From: K189A clade bacterium
GTDB lineage: Bacteria > Pseudomonadota > Gammaproteobacteria > Pseudomonadales > Azotimanducaceae
Reading direction: 5' to 3'
NCBI GenBank assembly: GCA_902528515.1
Contig: CABZTD010000004.1
Coordinates: 35,117 to 99,116, forward strand
DNA: 64,000 nt
Part shown: positions 41,837 to 50,007 of the stretch, piece after piece
How the letters are laid out: the number at the start of each line of letters is the position of its first letter
How positions within the stretch are numbered: the first letter of the stretch is position 1
The notes under the pieces: model-generated
Databases searched by the model: none
Told to the model about the DNA's origin: nothing
The model's input: the letters and a program-made list of their open reading frames with translations, nothing else
Program-made: the position numbers and the translations under genes

Positions 41837-43054
41837 TCACAGGTATTCGAATAGACTCAACCGACTGACCTGCGCAAAGGACGTTTGTGTAGCCTCGAGG
41901 CGCGTCATTTCTTGATTAAAGCGAGTAATCGCTGCCGCATAATCCAAATCCTGTTCATTGGACAGCATACTCTGCAGCCGTAGACGTGCATCGGCATTGA
42001 TCTCGATCTGCGTTTCAACGCTCTGAATCTCGCTACCAATCTTTCCGATGGCGAGTGCTAGGCCGTCGTGTAACTGCGTCACCTCGCCCAAAGCACGCTG
42101 AATATCCGCTGCGCTATCACTTTGCAGACCGGCAATAAAGTCGTCAAGCGTAGCGAAGAAACCTACCCCAGCCAGAGAATCCGCCACCCCAACATCAACC
42201 GCCGTTACTGTCATAGCGCTAAGGGTCGGCTGCGCTGTGGTAGTGACCGGGCCATTAGCTTTTGCAGTAAATACAAGATTGCTGCCGGACAAACTCGCGG
42301 TATAGCCGAATTTATCGTAATCCTCATGACCAGTGATATCGGTCAGTAAGTCTTGTGTATCAAGCGGCGCTCCAGTGCCGCTATGATCGAGCCCAATACT
42401 CGTGGTGCCATCGGACAAAGTCTGGACTGAGTTGAACATCGTAAGGTCGGCGACCGAAACTGTGAATGTTGCTGGCGTGCCGGGAACATTGCGCTCTGCT
42501 GAGGAGAAAACATCGAGGCCGTTACGGTTCTTACCTAACTGTCGAGAGTCACTCACGCTTACTAACGTCTGTCGCGCATCACCCTTATAAACGACACTTC
42601 CGTCTGTCTGGGTTTGAAAGGCGGTGACTTCTGAGTTGCCGCCAGCGAAGACCGAATTACCGTGCTCATCACGTGAATTGGCGATGCTCAAAAGCTCATC
42701 GCGCAAACCTTTCACTTCTACCGCAATAATCTCTCGGTCCTTAGCAGATAGGGTGGCATTAGCACCCTGTAAGGCCAGCTCCTTGATTCGAACCAACAGG
42801 TCTGAGCCGTTCGTCAGGGCGGTTTCTTCGAGCTGATAGCGATCCTTAAGTTGACCCATCATAACTTGATAGGTCTCTTCCTTGGCGATTGCCCGATCCA
42901 GATTCTCGATGCTGCTAACCTTCATAGTGTCATCACTTGGACGCACAATGGCTTTACCAGATGCCAACTGCTCGCGGGTCTGAGCCACTTGGGCCTGGGT
43001 CTCTTGCATGGAATCTAACGAGCGTTGAAAACTCAGCGTGGTGGAAATTTTCAT
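41837..43054 (-). CDS. flgL: Flagellar hook-associated protein FlgL (HAP3)
   Basis: FlgL is the second hook-filament junction protein. The 405-aa product starts MKISTTLSFQRSLDSMQETQ with LASGKAIVRPSDDTMKVSSI, the flagellin-like D0/D1 domain. It ends in a flagellin-like C-terminal helix, ALGEVTQLHDGLALAIGKIG through DARLRLQSMLSNEQDLDYAA. It lies 11 nt after flgK and is the last gene of the flgB-L operon. Confidence 0.94.
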   Translation of the reverse strand: MKISTTLSFQRSLDSMQETQAQVAQTREQLASGKAIVRPSDDTMKVSSIENLDRAIAKEETYQVMMGQLKDRYQLEETALTNGSDLLVRIKELALQGANATLSAKDREIIAVEVKGLRDELLSIANSRDEHGNSVFAGGNSEVTAFQTQTDGSVVYKGDARQTLVSVSDSRQLGKNRNGLDVFSSAERNVPGTPATFTVSVADLTMFNSVQTLSDGTTSIGLDHSGTGAPLDTQDLLTDITGHEDYDKFGYTASLSGSNLVFTAKANGPVTTTAQPTLSAMTVTAVDVGVADSLAGVGFFATLDDFIAGLQSDSAADIQRALGEVTQLHDGLALAIGKIGSEIQSVETQIEINADARLRLQSMLSNEQDLDYAAAITRFNQEMTRLEATQTSFAQVSRLSLFEYL

Positions 43055-43065
43055 AGATACCTCCG

Positions 43066-46059
43066 TTACAGTCGCAAGATGGCGTCAAACAGCTGGTTAG
43101 CGGTTTGCAGCAAACGCGCGGACGCCTGATATGACTGCTGAAAGCGAATTAAATTGGCCGCCTCTTCGTCGAGGTTCACCCCCGCGACCTGATCTCGGGC
43201 CTCATTGGCCTGCTCATATACGACCTGCAGGGCTTCCTGCGTTACCTGCGCCTGTCTTGCGGTACTGCCCGCCTGATTTAGCAATCCCAAATAGGCTTCG
43301 TGCAAAGTCTCGTCGTTACCAAGAACCTTGGCAGACTCAATGCTGATAAGGCGAAGCAAATTGTCATTGCTGCCAAATCCGTCACTGTTATTATCGATGG
43401 TGAAGACATCGCCATTCTTTGGCGTGCCCGTAAGTGTCACCTGCAAATTCTGATACGCAATCGGCTGGCCCGGAACATAGGTACGCTCGGCCAAGACAGT
43501 GTTGTCTTGGGTGTCGCGGATCTGATAAACCGAATCTGAAGTGAAGGCGATCTCGAGGGTCGATGTGCGCAATTGCAGCGGGTCTGTGGACCCTTTGGTG
43601 TATCTGGCACTGAGGTCCGCGGTATTGCCCAGAGACCCTGTTGTGAAAACGATAAGGTCTTCTCCAAGTGCTTTAGGCGCCTGCAATGTCGTAGCAAACC
43701 CGAGTTTCGCGAGATCTGTTGCACTGCCGGTTTCCGAAAGCGTTAAGGCAATGCTACGCTCGCTAGTGTCACCACTGCTGCGGGTCGCGGAGATAGTGAT
43801 ACCTGCCTGGATATCACCAGACAGATTTGAAAATACCGTGCTGCCGGCACCTAAAGAGATAGTCTGGCCTTCGAATCCTTGAGCATTGGATAGTATAAGC
43901 GCGCCATCGAAATCGAGCCGCGCTTCAACCTTAGTCGTCGAACTCTGGGCGTTGATGTTGTTGACCAATTCCGTAGTGCTTTGAATTGCCGTTGAGCTGT
44001 GAATGCTCACGCCGTTGAGGGTAAGAGAGCTGGAAGCCGTCGAAATCTCATTAACGGGAATTCGAATTTCGTTGTCCGCGGTAGCGCTGAGTGCAAGACC
44101 AGCCGAACTGATAGCGCCGTTTAGCCAATTCACTACGTCGCTACTGGTCAAGCTCGCGCCTGCAGCCAAATCCAATGCTGGCAAGGCAGAACCATCAAGC
44201 TTCAACGCACCAGCGGCGATCACGGTCATGTTGGTTGCCCCAGTATTGGTTATTGCTGGCAGCGCTTTTCCATTCAATATCGCTTCCGCAGTGACGACGG
44301 CACCGCCATCGTCACCGGTTGTGATCACTGCTTGGCCATGAGCGCCCATAGACCAGGTCTCGCCGCGATAAGCTGTGGCGCCATTAAGGTAGGTATCACT
44401 GTAAGTACTGCCGGCGACGAAGCCATTTTGTTCACTGAGCATAACACCACGTTGTGCACCGGTGAGCGCACTGCCAAACAGATGGCGGCCGTCTCGAGTA
44501 AATACCTGCAGCTGGGCATCGCTGCTGACGTCTTGACTCATACTCAGTTCAAGTTCGGTGGTACCAGCGGGCACAATCAATTTTGCCAGCGAGTAACTGG
44601 TGCTAACCGATAGCGCTGCATCCTTATTGTTGTTGCTGACCAGCAAAGCATCCAGCGCGGGGATCGTGCTGCCACCGCTGACGCCATCTGTTAGGCGAAT
44701 AGCTGCCGTCGCATCACCGGTATTGAAGACATTCTGGGAGACGCGGAACAAGTCGCCAGCGGCCAGGGCTTTTGGATCATTGATCGCCATAGCGATCGTG
44801 CGGGCAGGCCGTAACTCGCCGGCAAGACTAATAACGTCGCCGGCCTTTGGGTTACCGCCAACAGCGATTGAAAGTCCGTTTACTGCAATCTGAGCAGGCG
44901 ATCCTGAAGACACCGTGCGAGTGCCCGACATTACGTCTTCAACCATCCACCTTGAATTTTGTTCGTCATAAGTCATCGTCAACGGACGTAAATTGGCGCC
45001 CGATTGCTGAGTAACCGCGACGCTTACCGTCGAGTCACCCGCTGCCATGCTGTAGTCGACGCTGAAATCTGGTTGACTGGTAAAAAGCGACTGTCCGGCT
45101 TTTTCAGTTAAATCCATGCCTTTGGCATGAGCCGCGTTAATCTCGCTGATAAAGGTCGTAGCGATGTCGTCTAACTGCGTCATCGCGGGTCCGAGCATTT
45201 GATCGCGAAAAGCCAGCACGCCGCCTAATTCTCCGCCGATCAAGCCGGACAAATTGGCGGGTTCTCCAAAGGGGTCCAACTGTATTACTGACTTGCTGGG
45301 CACCCCGTCGAGATAGCTGATGCCAATGGGTACGGCGCTTTGGCCGTCCACCACAGTGGCATTAGTGATATTGGGGCCAATCCCCACCGACACTGCGCCA
45401 TTCGCCGATTCGCTGACGGAAATGCGTGTAATTTGAGCCATGTCGCGCAGCACTTTATCGCGGCCATCTAAAAGGCTGGCCGGTTGTTTTGCCACATCCG
45501 AGGCTTTCGCTAAGTTCGTGTTAATGCTGGCAAGCTGTTCGGCCAAAGCGTTGAAGGCGTTAACCTTGTCCGTGGCTAGCTGCCGGGTCTCAAAGTCTAG
45601 CGCATCAAGCTGACTAGCCAGGCCGTTAAATCGTGCGGCCAAGGTCTGACCGTCGTTGATGACCTGAGTGCGCAGCACCTCCGACGACGCGTCGACGCTG
45701 AGGGCTCGTAGGCCGTCAAAAAAACCTCCTAGAGCTGGCGTCAAGGAGGCGTTTTTGTTGCCGAACACGTTGATCAGGCGTTCCGTGTTTTCGATCAGCG
45801 GCGACTGGGCATTGAGATCACTGATGCTGATTCGCAGCGAAGATTCAATTTGACCGTCATAAGCACGACGAACACCGTCAGCAATAGCGCCACTGCCCAG
45901 AAAAAACAGGCCGTTCTTAGTCGGCAGTCCCTCCTGTAACGCAAGATCCTGCCGCACATAGCCCTCGGTATTGACGTTGGCAATGTTATTGCTCACCACC
46001 GAAAGAGCCATTTGGCTGTTGCGAATAGATGAGCTTCCGATGGAGACCAGGTCTGTCAT
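43066..46059 (-). CDS. flgK: Flagellar hook-associated protein FlgK (HAP1), very large
   Basis: FlgK is the first hook-filament junction protein. The N-terminus (IGSSSIRNSQMALSVVSNNI, ANVNTEGYVRQDLALQEG) and the C-terminus (VNLDEEAANLIRFQQSYQAS, ARLLQTANQLFDAILRL) are canonical. The product has 997 aa against about 550 in enteric bacteria; the extra roughly 450 residues are a Ser/Thr/Ala-rich beta-type insert. It overlaps flgJ by 4 nt (ATGA). Confidence 0.94.
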   Translation of the reverse strand: MTDLVSIGSSSIRNSQMALSVVSNNIANVNTEGYVRQDLALQEGLPTKNGLFFLGSGAIADGVRRAYDGQIESSLRISISDLNAQSPLIENTERLINVFGNKNASLTPALGGFFDGLRALSVDASSEVLRTQVINDGQTLAARFNGLASQLDALDFETRQLATDKVNAFNALAEQLASINTNLAKASDVAKQPASLLDGRDKVLRDMAQITRISVSESANGAVSVGIGPNITNATVVDGQSAVPIGISYLDGVPSKSVIQLDPFGEPANLSGLIGGELGGVLAFRDQMLGPAMTQLDDIATTFISEINAAHAKGMDLTEKAGQSLFTSQPDFSVDYSMAAGDSTVSVAVTQQSGANLRPLTMTYDEQNSRWMVEDVMSGTRTVSSGSPAQIAVNGLSIAVGGNPKAGDVISLAGELRPARTIAMAINDPKALAAGDLFRVSQNVFNTGDATAAIRLTDGVSGGSTIPALDALLVSNNNKDAALSVSTSYSLAKLIVPAGTTELELSMSQDVSSDAQLQVFTRDGRHLFGSALTGAQRGVMLSEQNGFVAGSTYSDTYLNGATAYRGETWSMGAHGQAVITTGDDGGAVVTAEAILNGKALPAITNTGATNMTVIAAGALKLDGSALPALDLAAGASLTSSDVVNWLNGAISSAGLALSATADNEIRIPVNEISTASSSLTLNGVSIHSSTAIQSTTELVNNINAQSSTTKVEARLDFDGALILSNAQGFEGQTISLGAGSTVFSNLSGDIQAGITISATRSSGDTSERSIALTLSETGSATDLAKLGFATTLQAPKALGEDLIVFTTGSLGNTADLSARYTKGSTDPLQLRTSTLEIAFTSDSVYQIRDTQDNTVLAERTYVPGQPIAYQNLQVTLTGTPKNGDVFTIDNNSDGFGSNDNLLRLISIESAKVLGNDETLHEAYLGLLNQAGSTARQAQVTQEALQVVYEQANEARDQVAGVNLDEEAANLIRFQQSYQASARLLQTANQLFDAILRL

Positions 46060-46496
46060 CGCTCACCTCGCGACAGCGAATGAGGCCGACCCGGCCGCTG
46101 CAGCTCATAGGCACCATTGCTTTGGCGTAATTCGTAGCCCTGAGGAGTAAGCAGAGGCAGCGCGCCGCCCTTAACCTTGGTTGTTGGACTCAAGTTCAAT
46201 TGACTTTGGAGAGCTTGCGCGATGCCAAAGGTGCCATTGGCTGCAAGCTCAGTAGATAACTGTTGATCGAACATCGACTCGTAGGTTTTGGTCGATTCAG
46301 AATCAAGCAGACCCGAGCGGTCCGTTGCTTCTCGCATGGACTTGAGCATCATATTGATGAAGATGGCTTCAAACTGCTGGGCTACTTCTTTGGTGACTTT
46401 TTCATCACTCTGTACCGCTCCTGCGCGCATTCGTGCCAAGCCACCAAAGTCGAGGGCATTGGTCATGCGGGGCTCTGATGTGATCGAATCAGACAT
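46056..46496 (-). CDS. flgJ: Rod-binding protein FlgJ, single-domain form
   Basis: Only the rod-capping N-terminal domain is present in this 146-aa product: VAQQFEAIFINMMLKSMREA, then SESTKTYESMFDQQLSTELA and GTFGIAQALQSQL. Beta/gammaproteobacterial FlgJ is usually about 310-400 aa with a C-terminal glucosaminidase. Here it is absent and the residues after about 110 are short and unstructured. The gene overlaps flgK by 4 nt and shows no frameshifted remnant, so the short form is native. A separate enzyme must cut the wall; see the lytic transglycosylase at 2898-4310. Confidence 0.92.
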   Translation of the reverse strand: MSDSITSEPRMTNALDFGGLARMRAGAVQSDEKVTKEVAQQFEAIFINMMLKSMREATDRSGLLDSESTKTYESMFDQQLSTELAANGTFGIAQALQSQLNLSPTTKVKGGALPLLTPQGYELRQSNGAYELQRPGRPHSLSRGER

Positions 46497-46500
46497 GAGA

Positions 46501-47670
46501 TTAGATCACCAACAGCTCAGCGCGCAGGCTGCCAGAGCTCTTTAGCGCTTCTAGGATGGCAATTAAGGACGAAGGGCTAGCGCCAACCTCGTTCACGGCT
46601 TCAACAATGTCGCGCAGATCAACTCCGGGTTGGAAGAGGAACATAGGGTTGGCTTCTTCCACTACCTCGATGTCGGCGTTTTGCACCTCAACCGCCTCGC
46701 CAGCGCCGCCGAAAAGACCTGCTTCAGGCTGCACAACTTCGTTAGTAGCTGAGATAGATACCGACAAACTGCCTTGAGTAACCGCGGCGGCCGTAACTTT
46801 TACGGTACGGCTAATCACTACCGTACCTGTCCGCGAATTAACCACGACCCGCGCCTTGGGCTCTCCAGGTATGACGTCGATATTTTCGATCATGCTTAAG
46901 AAACTTACCCGTTCCGGCAGGCCTAGCGGGGCACGTACTGCAACAGATCGAGCATCCAACGCGTTCGCCGTGCCAATACCAAATTTGTCATTAATCGCGT
47001 CGGAGATAGCGCTAACGGTTGTGAAATCGGTTTGGTTCGTATTCAACACTATGAATTCCGAATCACCGAAAGGTGTATCAACAGCCCGCTCCACAATAGC
47101 GCCATTCGGAACGCGAGCCGTTGTGGGGACACCGATATTGATCTCGGTACCCGCGGCATTCACTTCAACTCCCGTGGTGGTCAGTGGGCCTTGAGCTAGG
47201 GCGTAGATTTCGCCATCGGCGCCGCGCAGCTCGGTCAAAACTAAATTACCGCCACGCAGGCTGGTCGCTAGACCAACGGTGGCCACATTGACGTCAACGG
47301 TTTGGCCTGGCTTCGCAAAAGGCGGCAGGGTGGCTGTCACCAGTACCGATGCTACGTTGTCCAGCTTAGTCTTGTCGTAGGCGAGATTTGCAACGCCGCG
47401 GTTAAACAGGTCGTAGTTTGAAATCGGGCCGTCGACGTCGACGCCAAGCCTTTCCAACACTTTCTTTAAGCTCTGCGCGGTAAAGGAGATCTTGTCTTCA
47501 TCTCCCGTACCTTGCAGGCCCACAACTAAGCCGTAACCAATGAGCTGGTTAGGCCGCGCGCCTGCCACCGAGGTTAGATCCTTGATGCGATCTGCAACAG
47601 CGTGATTTACCAGTACCGGCTGTAAAGCCAAGAACAGGGTCAGCACTAAGAACTTTAATTTTTTGCTCAT
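46501..47670 (-). CDS. flgI: Flagellar P-ring protein FlgI
   Basis: FlgI forms the P ring in the peptidoglycan layer around the rod. The product (about 389 aa) has a signal peptide (cleavage near NHAVA-DR) and then RIKDLTSVAGARPNQLIGYG and LVVGLQGTGDEDK, the hallmark FlgI opening. The start is taken at the Met at 47670, just after the flgH stop; an alternative at 47685 overlaps flgH. It lies 4 nt before flgJ. Confidence 0.95.
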   Translation of the reverse strand: MSKKLKFLVLTLFLALQPVLVNHAVADRIKDLTSVAGARPNQLIGYGLVVGLQGTGDEDKISFTAQSLKKVLERLGVDVDGPISNYDLFNRGVANLAYDKTKLDNVASVLVTATLPPFAKPGQTVDVNVATVGLATSLRGGNLVLTELRGADGEIYALAQGPLTTTGVEVNAAGTEINIGVPTTARVPNGAIVERAVDTPFGDSEFIVLNTNQTDFTTVSAISDAINDKFGIGTANALDARSVAVRAPLGLPERVSFLSMIENIDVIPGEPKARVVVNSRTGTVVISRTVKVTAAAVTQGSLSVSISATNEVVQPEAGLFGGAGEAVEVQNADIEVVEEANPMFLFQPGVDLRDIVEAVNEVGASPSSLIAILEALKSSGSLRAELLVI

Positions 47671-47672
47671 GC

Positions 47673-48368
47673 TTAAAATGGCCATACTTTGTTAAAAATG
47701 CTCGTACCCCAAGGAACTCTGGCCATGGCAGACAGATCACCGGAGCCCTCGTAGGAGATCCGCGCATTTGCCAAACGAGAAGAAAGCACCGTGTTATCTG
47801 GTTGAATATGTCGTTGATCAACTAAGCCTAGTAGTTGGATGGTTTCGCTACCCTCACTCAAGGTGAGGCGCTTTTGACCTTTGATGACTAGGCTTCTGTT
47901 CGGCAGCACTTGCACCACGGTGGCCGCAATGGCGCCGCTAAGGGAGGCAGCTTGATTGGCAGTGCCTGCCCCCTTGGATTCGATGCTCAGATTGTCAAAA
48001 GGAACGACCTTGGAAGCCCTTTCGAAACGGTTGTCCTGAAGGGCAAAAGCTCCCTGCAGGGCCTGCAAAGGGCTGTTAATGCCCTCACGAGTAGTCTCAA
48101 CACCACTTTGGCGTTGAGCCTGAGTAGCCTCGGTAAGGACAACCGTAATGATGTCTCCGACCTGAAAATTCTGCTTGTAACCGAAGCGGTATCGGGCATC
48201 GCTGTCAGCAAAAATGGAGCCAGTCACCGAGGTGACCTCTTCAGGCATAACAGGTGTGACAGGTTCGAAGGCCTCTTCGCGCAGAATCGGTGCAATTTGT
48301 GGCGCAGCGCAGGCGGTACTGATCATCCAGGCCACCAGCATCACCAGAGGTGTTTTTCTGTTACGCAT
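47673..48368 (-). CDS. flgH: Flagellar L-ring lipoprotein FlgH
   Basis: FlgH forms the L ring in the outer membrane. The 231-aa product has a short signal followed by a Cys (MISTACAAP). The conserved FlgH body shows SIFADSDARYRFGYKQNFQV, GDIITVVLTEATQAQ, the GNRxLVI-like PNRSLVIKGQKRLTLSEGSE and a C-terminus near ISYEGSGDLSAMARVPWGTS. It follows flgG by 8 nt. Confidence 0.95.
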   Translation of the reverse strand: MRNRKTPLVMLVAWMISTACAAPQIAPILREEAFEPVTPVMPEEVTSVTGSIFADSDARYRFGYKQNFQVGDIITVVLTEATQAQRQSGVETTREGINSPLQALQGAFALQDNRFERASKVVPFDNLSIESKGAGTANQAASLSGAIAATVVQVLPNRSLVIKGQKRLTLSEGSETIQLLGLVDQRHIQPDNTVLSSRLANARISYEGSGDLSAMARVPWGTSIFNKVWPF

Positions 48369-48376
48369 GATTAGCT

Positions 48377-49162
48377 CTAAAGATTGTTGTTCAAGAAGCG
48401 GAGCATGGAGTCAACGGCGGAAATCGCCTTAGAGTTAACCTCGTAGGCACGCTGTGTTTCGATCATATTTACCAGCTCCTCTACGACATTGACATTAGAG
48501 GCCTCTAGCATGCCCTGGGCAATGCGCCCTGCTCCCTGCTCACCGGGCACCAACACAATTGGCGGTCCAGAGGCTTGGGTTTCGCGAAATAGGTTCTGGC
48601 CAAGGCTCTCTAGGCCTGATGCGTTAATAAAGCGCGCCACCTGAATCTGGCCAATCTGCTGGTTGCCACCCCCATTCGCCAGCTCGATGCTCACAGTGCC
48701 ATCAGTGCCTACCGAGATACTGGCGGCCTCCTGGGGAATGACGATCTGGGGCTGCAGCAGGTAGCCGGCGCTGGTGACCAATTCACCGTTCTGGGAGAGC
48801 TTGAAGCTACCGTCACGGGTATAGGCCAGAGTACCGTCTGGCTGCAAAATCTGGAAAAGTCCAGGGCCTTCAACGGCGAGATCCAGCGCGTTTTCAGTCG
48901 CTATCATGTTGCCTTGGCCCTGCATCTTTTCCGTAGCGACGATGCGAGTGCCGGTACCTAGCATGAAACCATTAGGGGCGTTGGTGTCCGCGCCAGTCTG
49001 ACCGCCGGCCTGACGAATGTTTTGATAAAGCAGGTCTTCAAATACTGCTCTATCTCGCTTGAAGCCATTAGTGTTGACGTTGGCAAGATTGTTGGAAATC
49101 ACGCTCATGCGCGTTTGCTGTGCGTTCAAGCCGGTTTTAGCAACCCACAAAGAAGCATCCAT
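48377..49162 (-). CDS. flgG: Distal rod protein FlgG
   Basis: FlgG builds the distal rod. At 261 aa it has normal length. The N-terminus has MDASLWVAKTGLNAQQTRMS and NNLANVNTNGFKRDRAVFED; the C-terminus ends ELVNMIETQRAYEVNSKAIS with VDSMLRFLNNNL. The rod-specific insert after residue 45 (QAGGQTGADTNAPNGFMLG) matches FlgG rather than FlgE. It is 76 nt after flgF. Confidence 0.96.
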   Translation of the reverse strand: MDASLWVAKTGLNAQQTRMSVISNNLANVNTNGFKRDRAVFEDLLYQNIRQAGGQTGADTNAPNGFMLGTGTRIVATEKMQGQGNMIATENALDLAVEGPGLFQILQPDGTLAYTRDGSFKLSQNGELVTSAGYLLQPQIVIPQEAASISVGTDGTVSIELANGGGNQQIGQIQVARFINASGLESLGQNLFRETQASGPPIVLVPGEQGAGRIAQGMLEASNVNVVEELVNMIETQRAYEVNSKAISAVDSMLRFLNNNL

Positions 49163-49238
49163 AATCTATCCTTTTTTGCAATCGTCGCCCCTGCCGGGGT
49201 CGGGTTATTCGTTTTTCTTGGTCTTACTTGCTAACGCA

Positions 49239-49997
49239 TTAGCTCAGGCGCATCAGGGTGTTGTTAGAGTCACCTAAGTCGCCCAACTCTTTGACAAGTT
49301 TCATCTTCATCTCGAAGGCACGCACCCCGTTCATCATTTCCACCATGGTTTCCATAGCGTTAGCAGAGCTGCCTTCCAACTGCCCGCTCGAGATCGACAC
49401 AAAATTGGGCCCGGTTTCAAAATCGCCAGCGGGTTGCCCCGCCACTTTAAAAAGCCCGTCTGTCATTTTTTCGAGCTGCACTTCGCTGGCATCTCGAAGC
49501 ATTAGCCGATCAATCTCTTGAGGCTCAGCAACTTCTTGCTCAGGGTCGATCGCATAAATTACGCCCTCATCTGAGATGTTAAGTAGTTGCCCCTCTGGAG
49601 GAACGATGGGTGCACCGCCATCATTTAGCACGAGTTGTCCCGTTACCAGTGCGAGCTCTCCGTTTTGGTTAATACGTATATCACCGCGGCGCGTAAACGC
49701 GGTTTGACCCTCTTCGTTTTGCACGCCAAGAACGGTTTGGCCGTTCATATAAATGTCCGTGGCATTGCCCGTCGCAATGCGACTACCCGGCGCCAAATTG
49801 ACCAAACCGGTGGGCTCGTTAGTGGCTAAGAACCTTGTTTTAAAGCCAGCGCCGTCGACTCGATAAGTCTGCAGCGCCATTTGGTAAGCCTTTTTAAAAC
49901 CAATCGTTGAGACGTTGGCCAGCTCATGAACAGAGTTCGTCTCTTGTTTGCGTTGGGCGTTGATGGACCCAACGGCGGTGTATATGCCCTTATCCAT
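49239..49997 (-). CDS. flgF: Proximal rod protein FlgF
   Basis: A rod protein of 252 aa starting MDKGIYTAVGSINAQRKQET with a slightly divergent NNxANVxTxGF motif (HELANVSTIGFKKAY). It ends with NAMETMVEMMNGVRAFEMKM. The order between flgE and flgG and the size identify it as FlgF. It follows flgE by 10 nt. Confidence 0.95.
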   Translation of the reverse strand: MDKGIYTAVGSINAQRKQETNSVHELANVSTIGFKKAYQMALQTYRVDGAGFKTRFLATNEPTGLVNLAPGSRIATGNATDIYMNGQTVLGVQNEEGQTAFTRRGDIRINQNGELALVTGQLVLNDGGAPIVPPEGQLLNISDEGVIYAIDPEQEVAEPQEIDRLMLRDASEVQLEKMTDGLFKVAGQPAGDFETGPNFVSISSGQLEGSSANAMETMVEMMNGVRAFEMKMKLVKELGDLGDSNNTLMRLS

Positions 49998-50007
49998 TAC
50001 GCGTTAC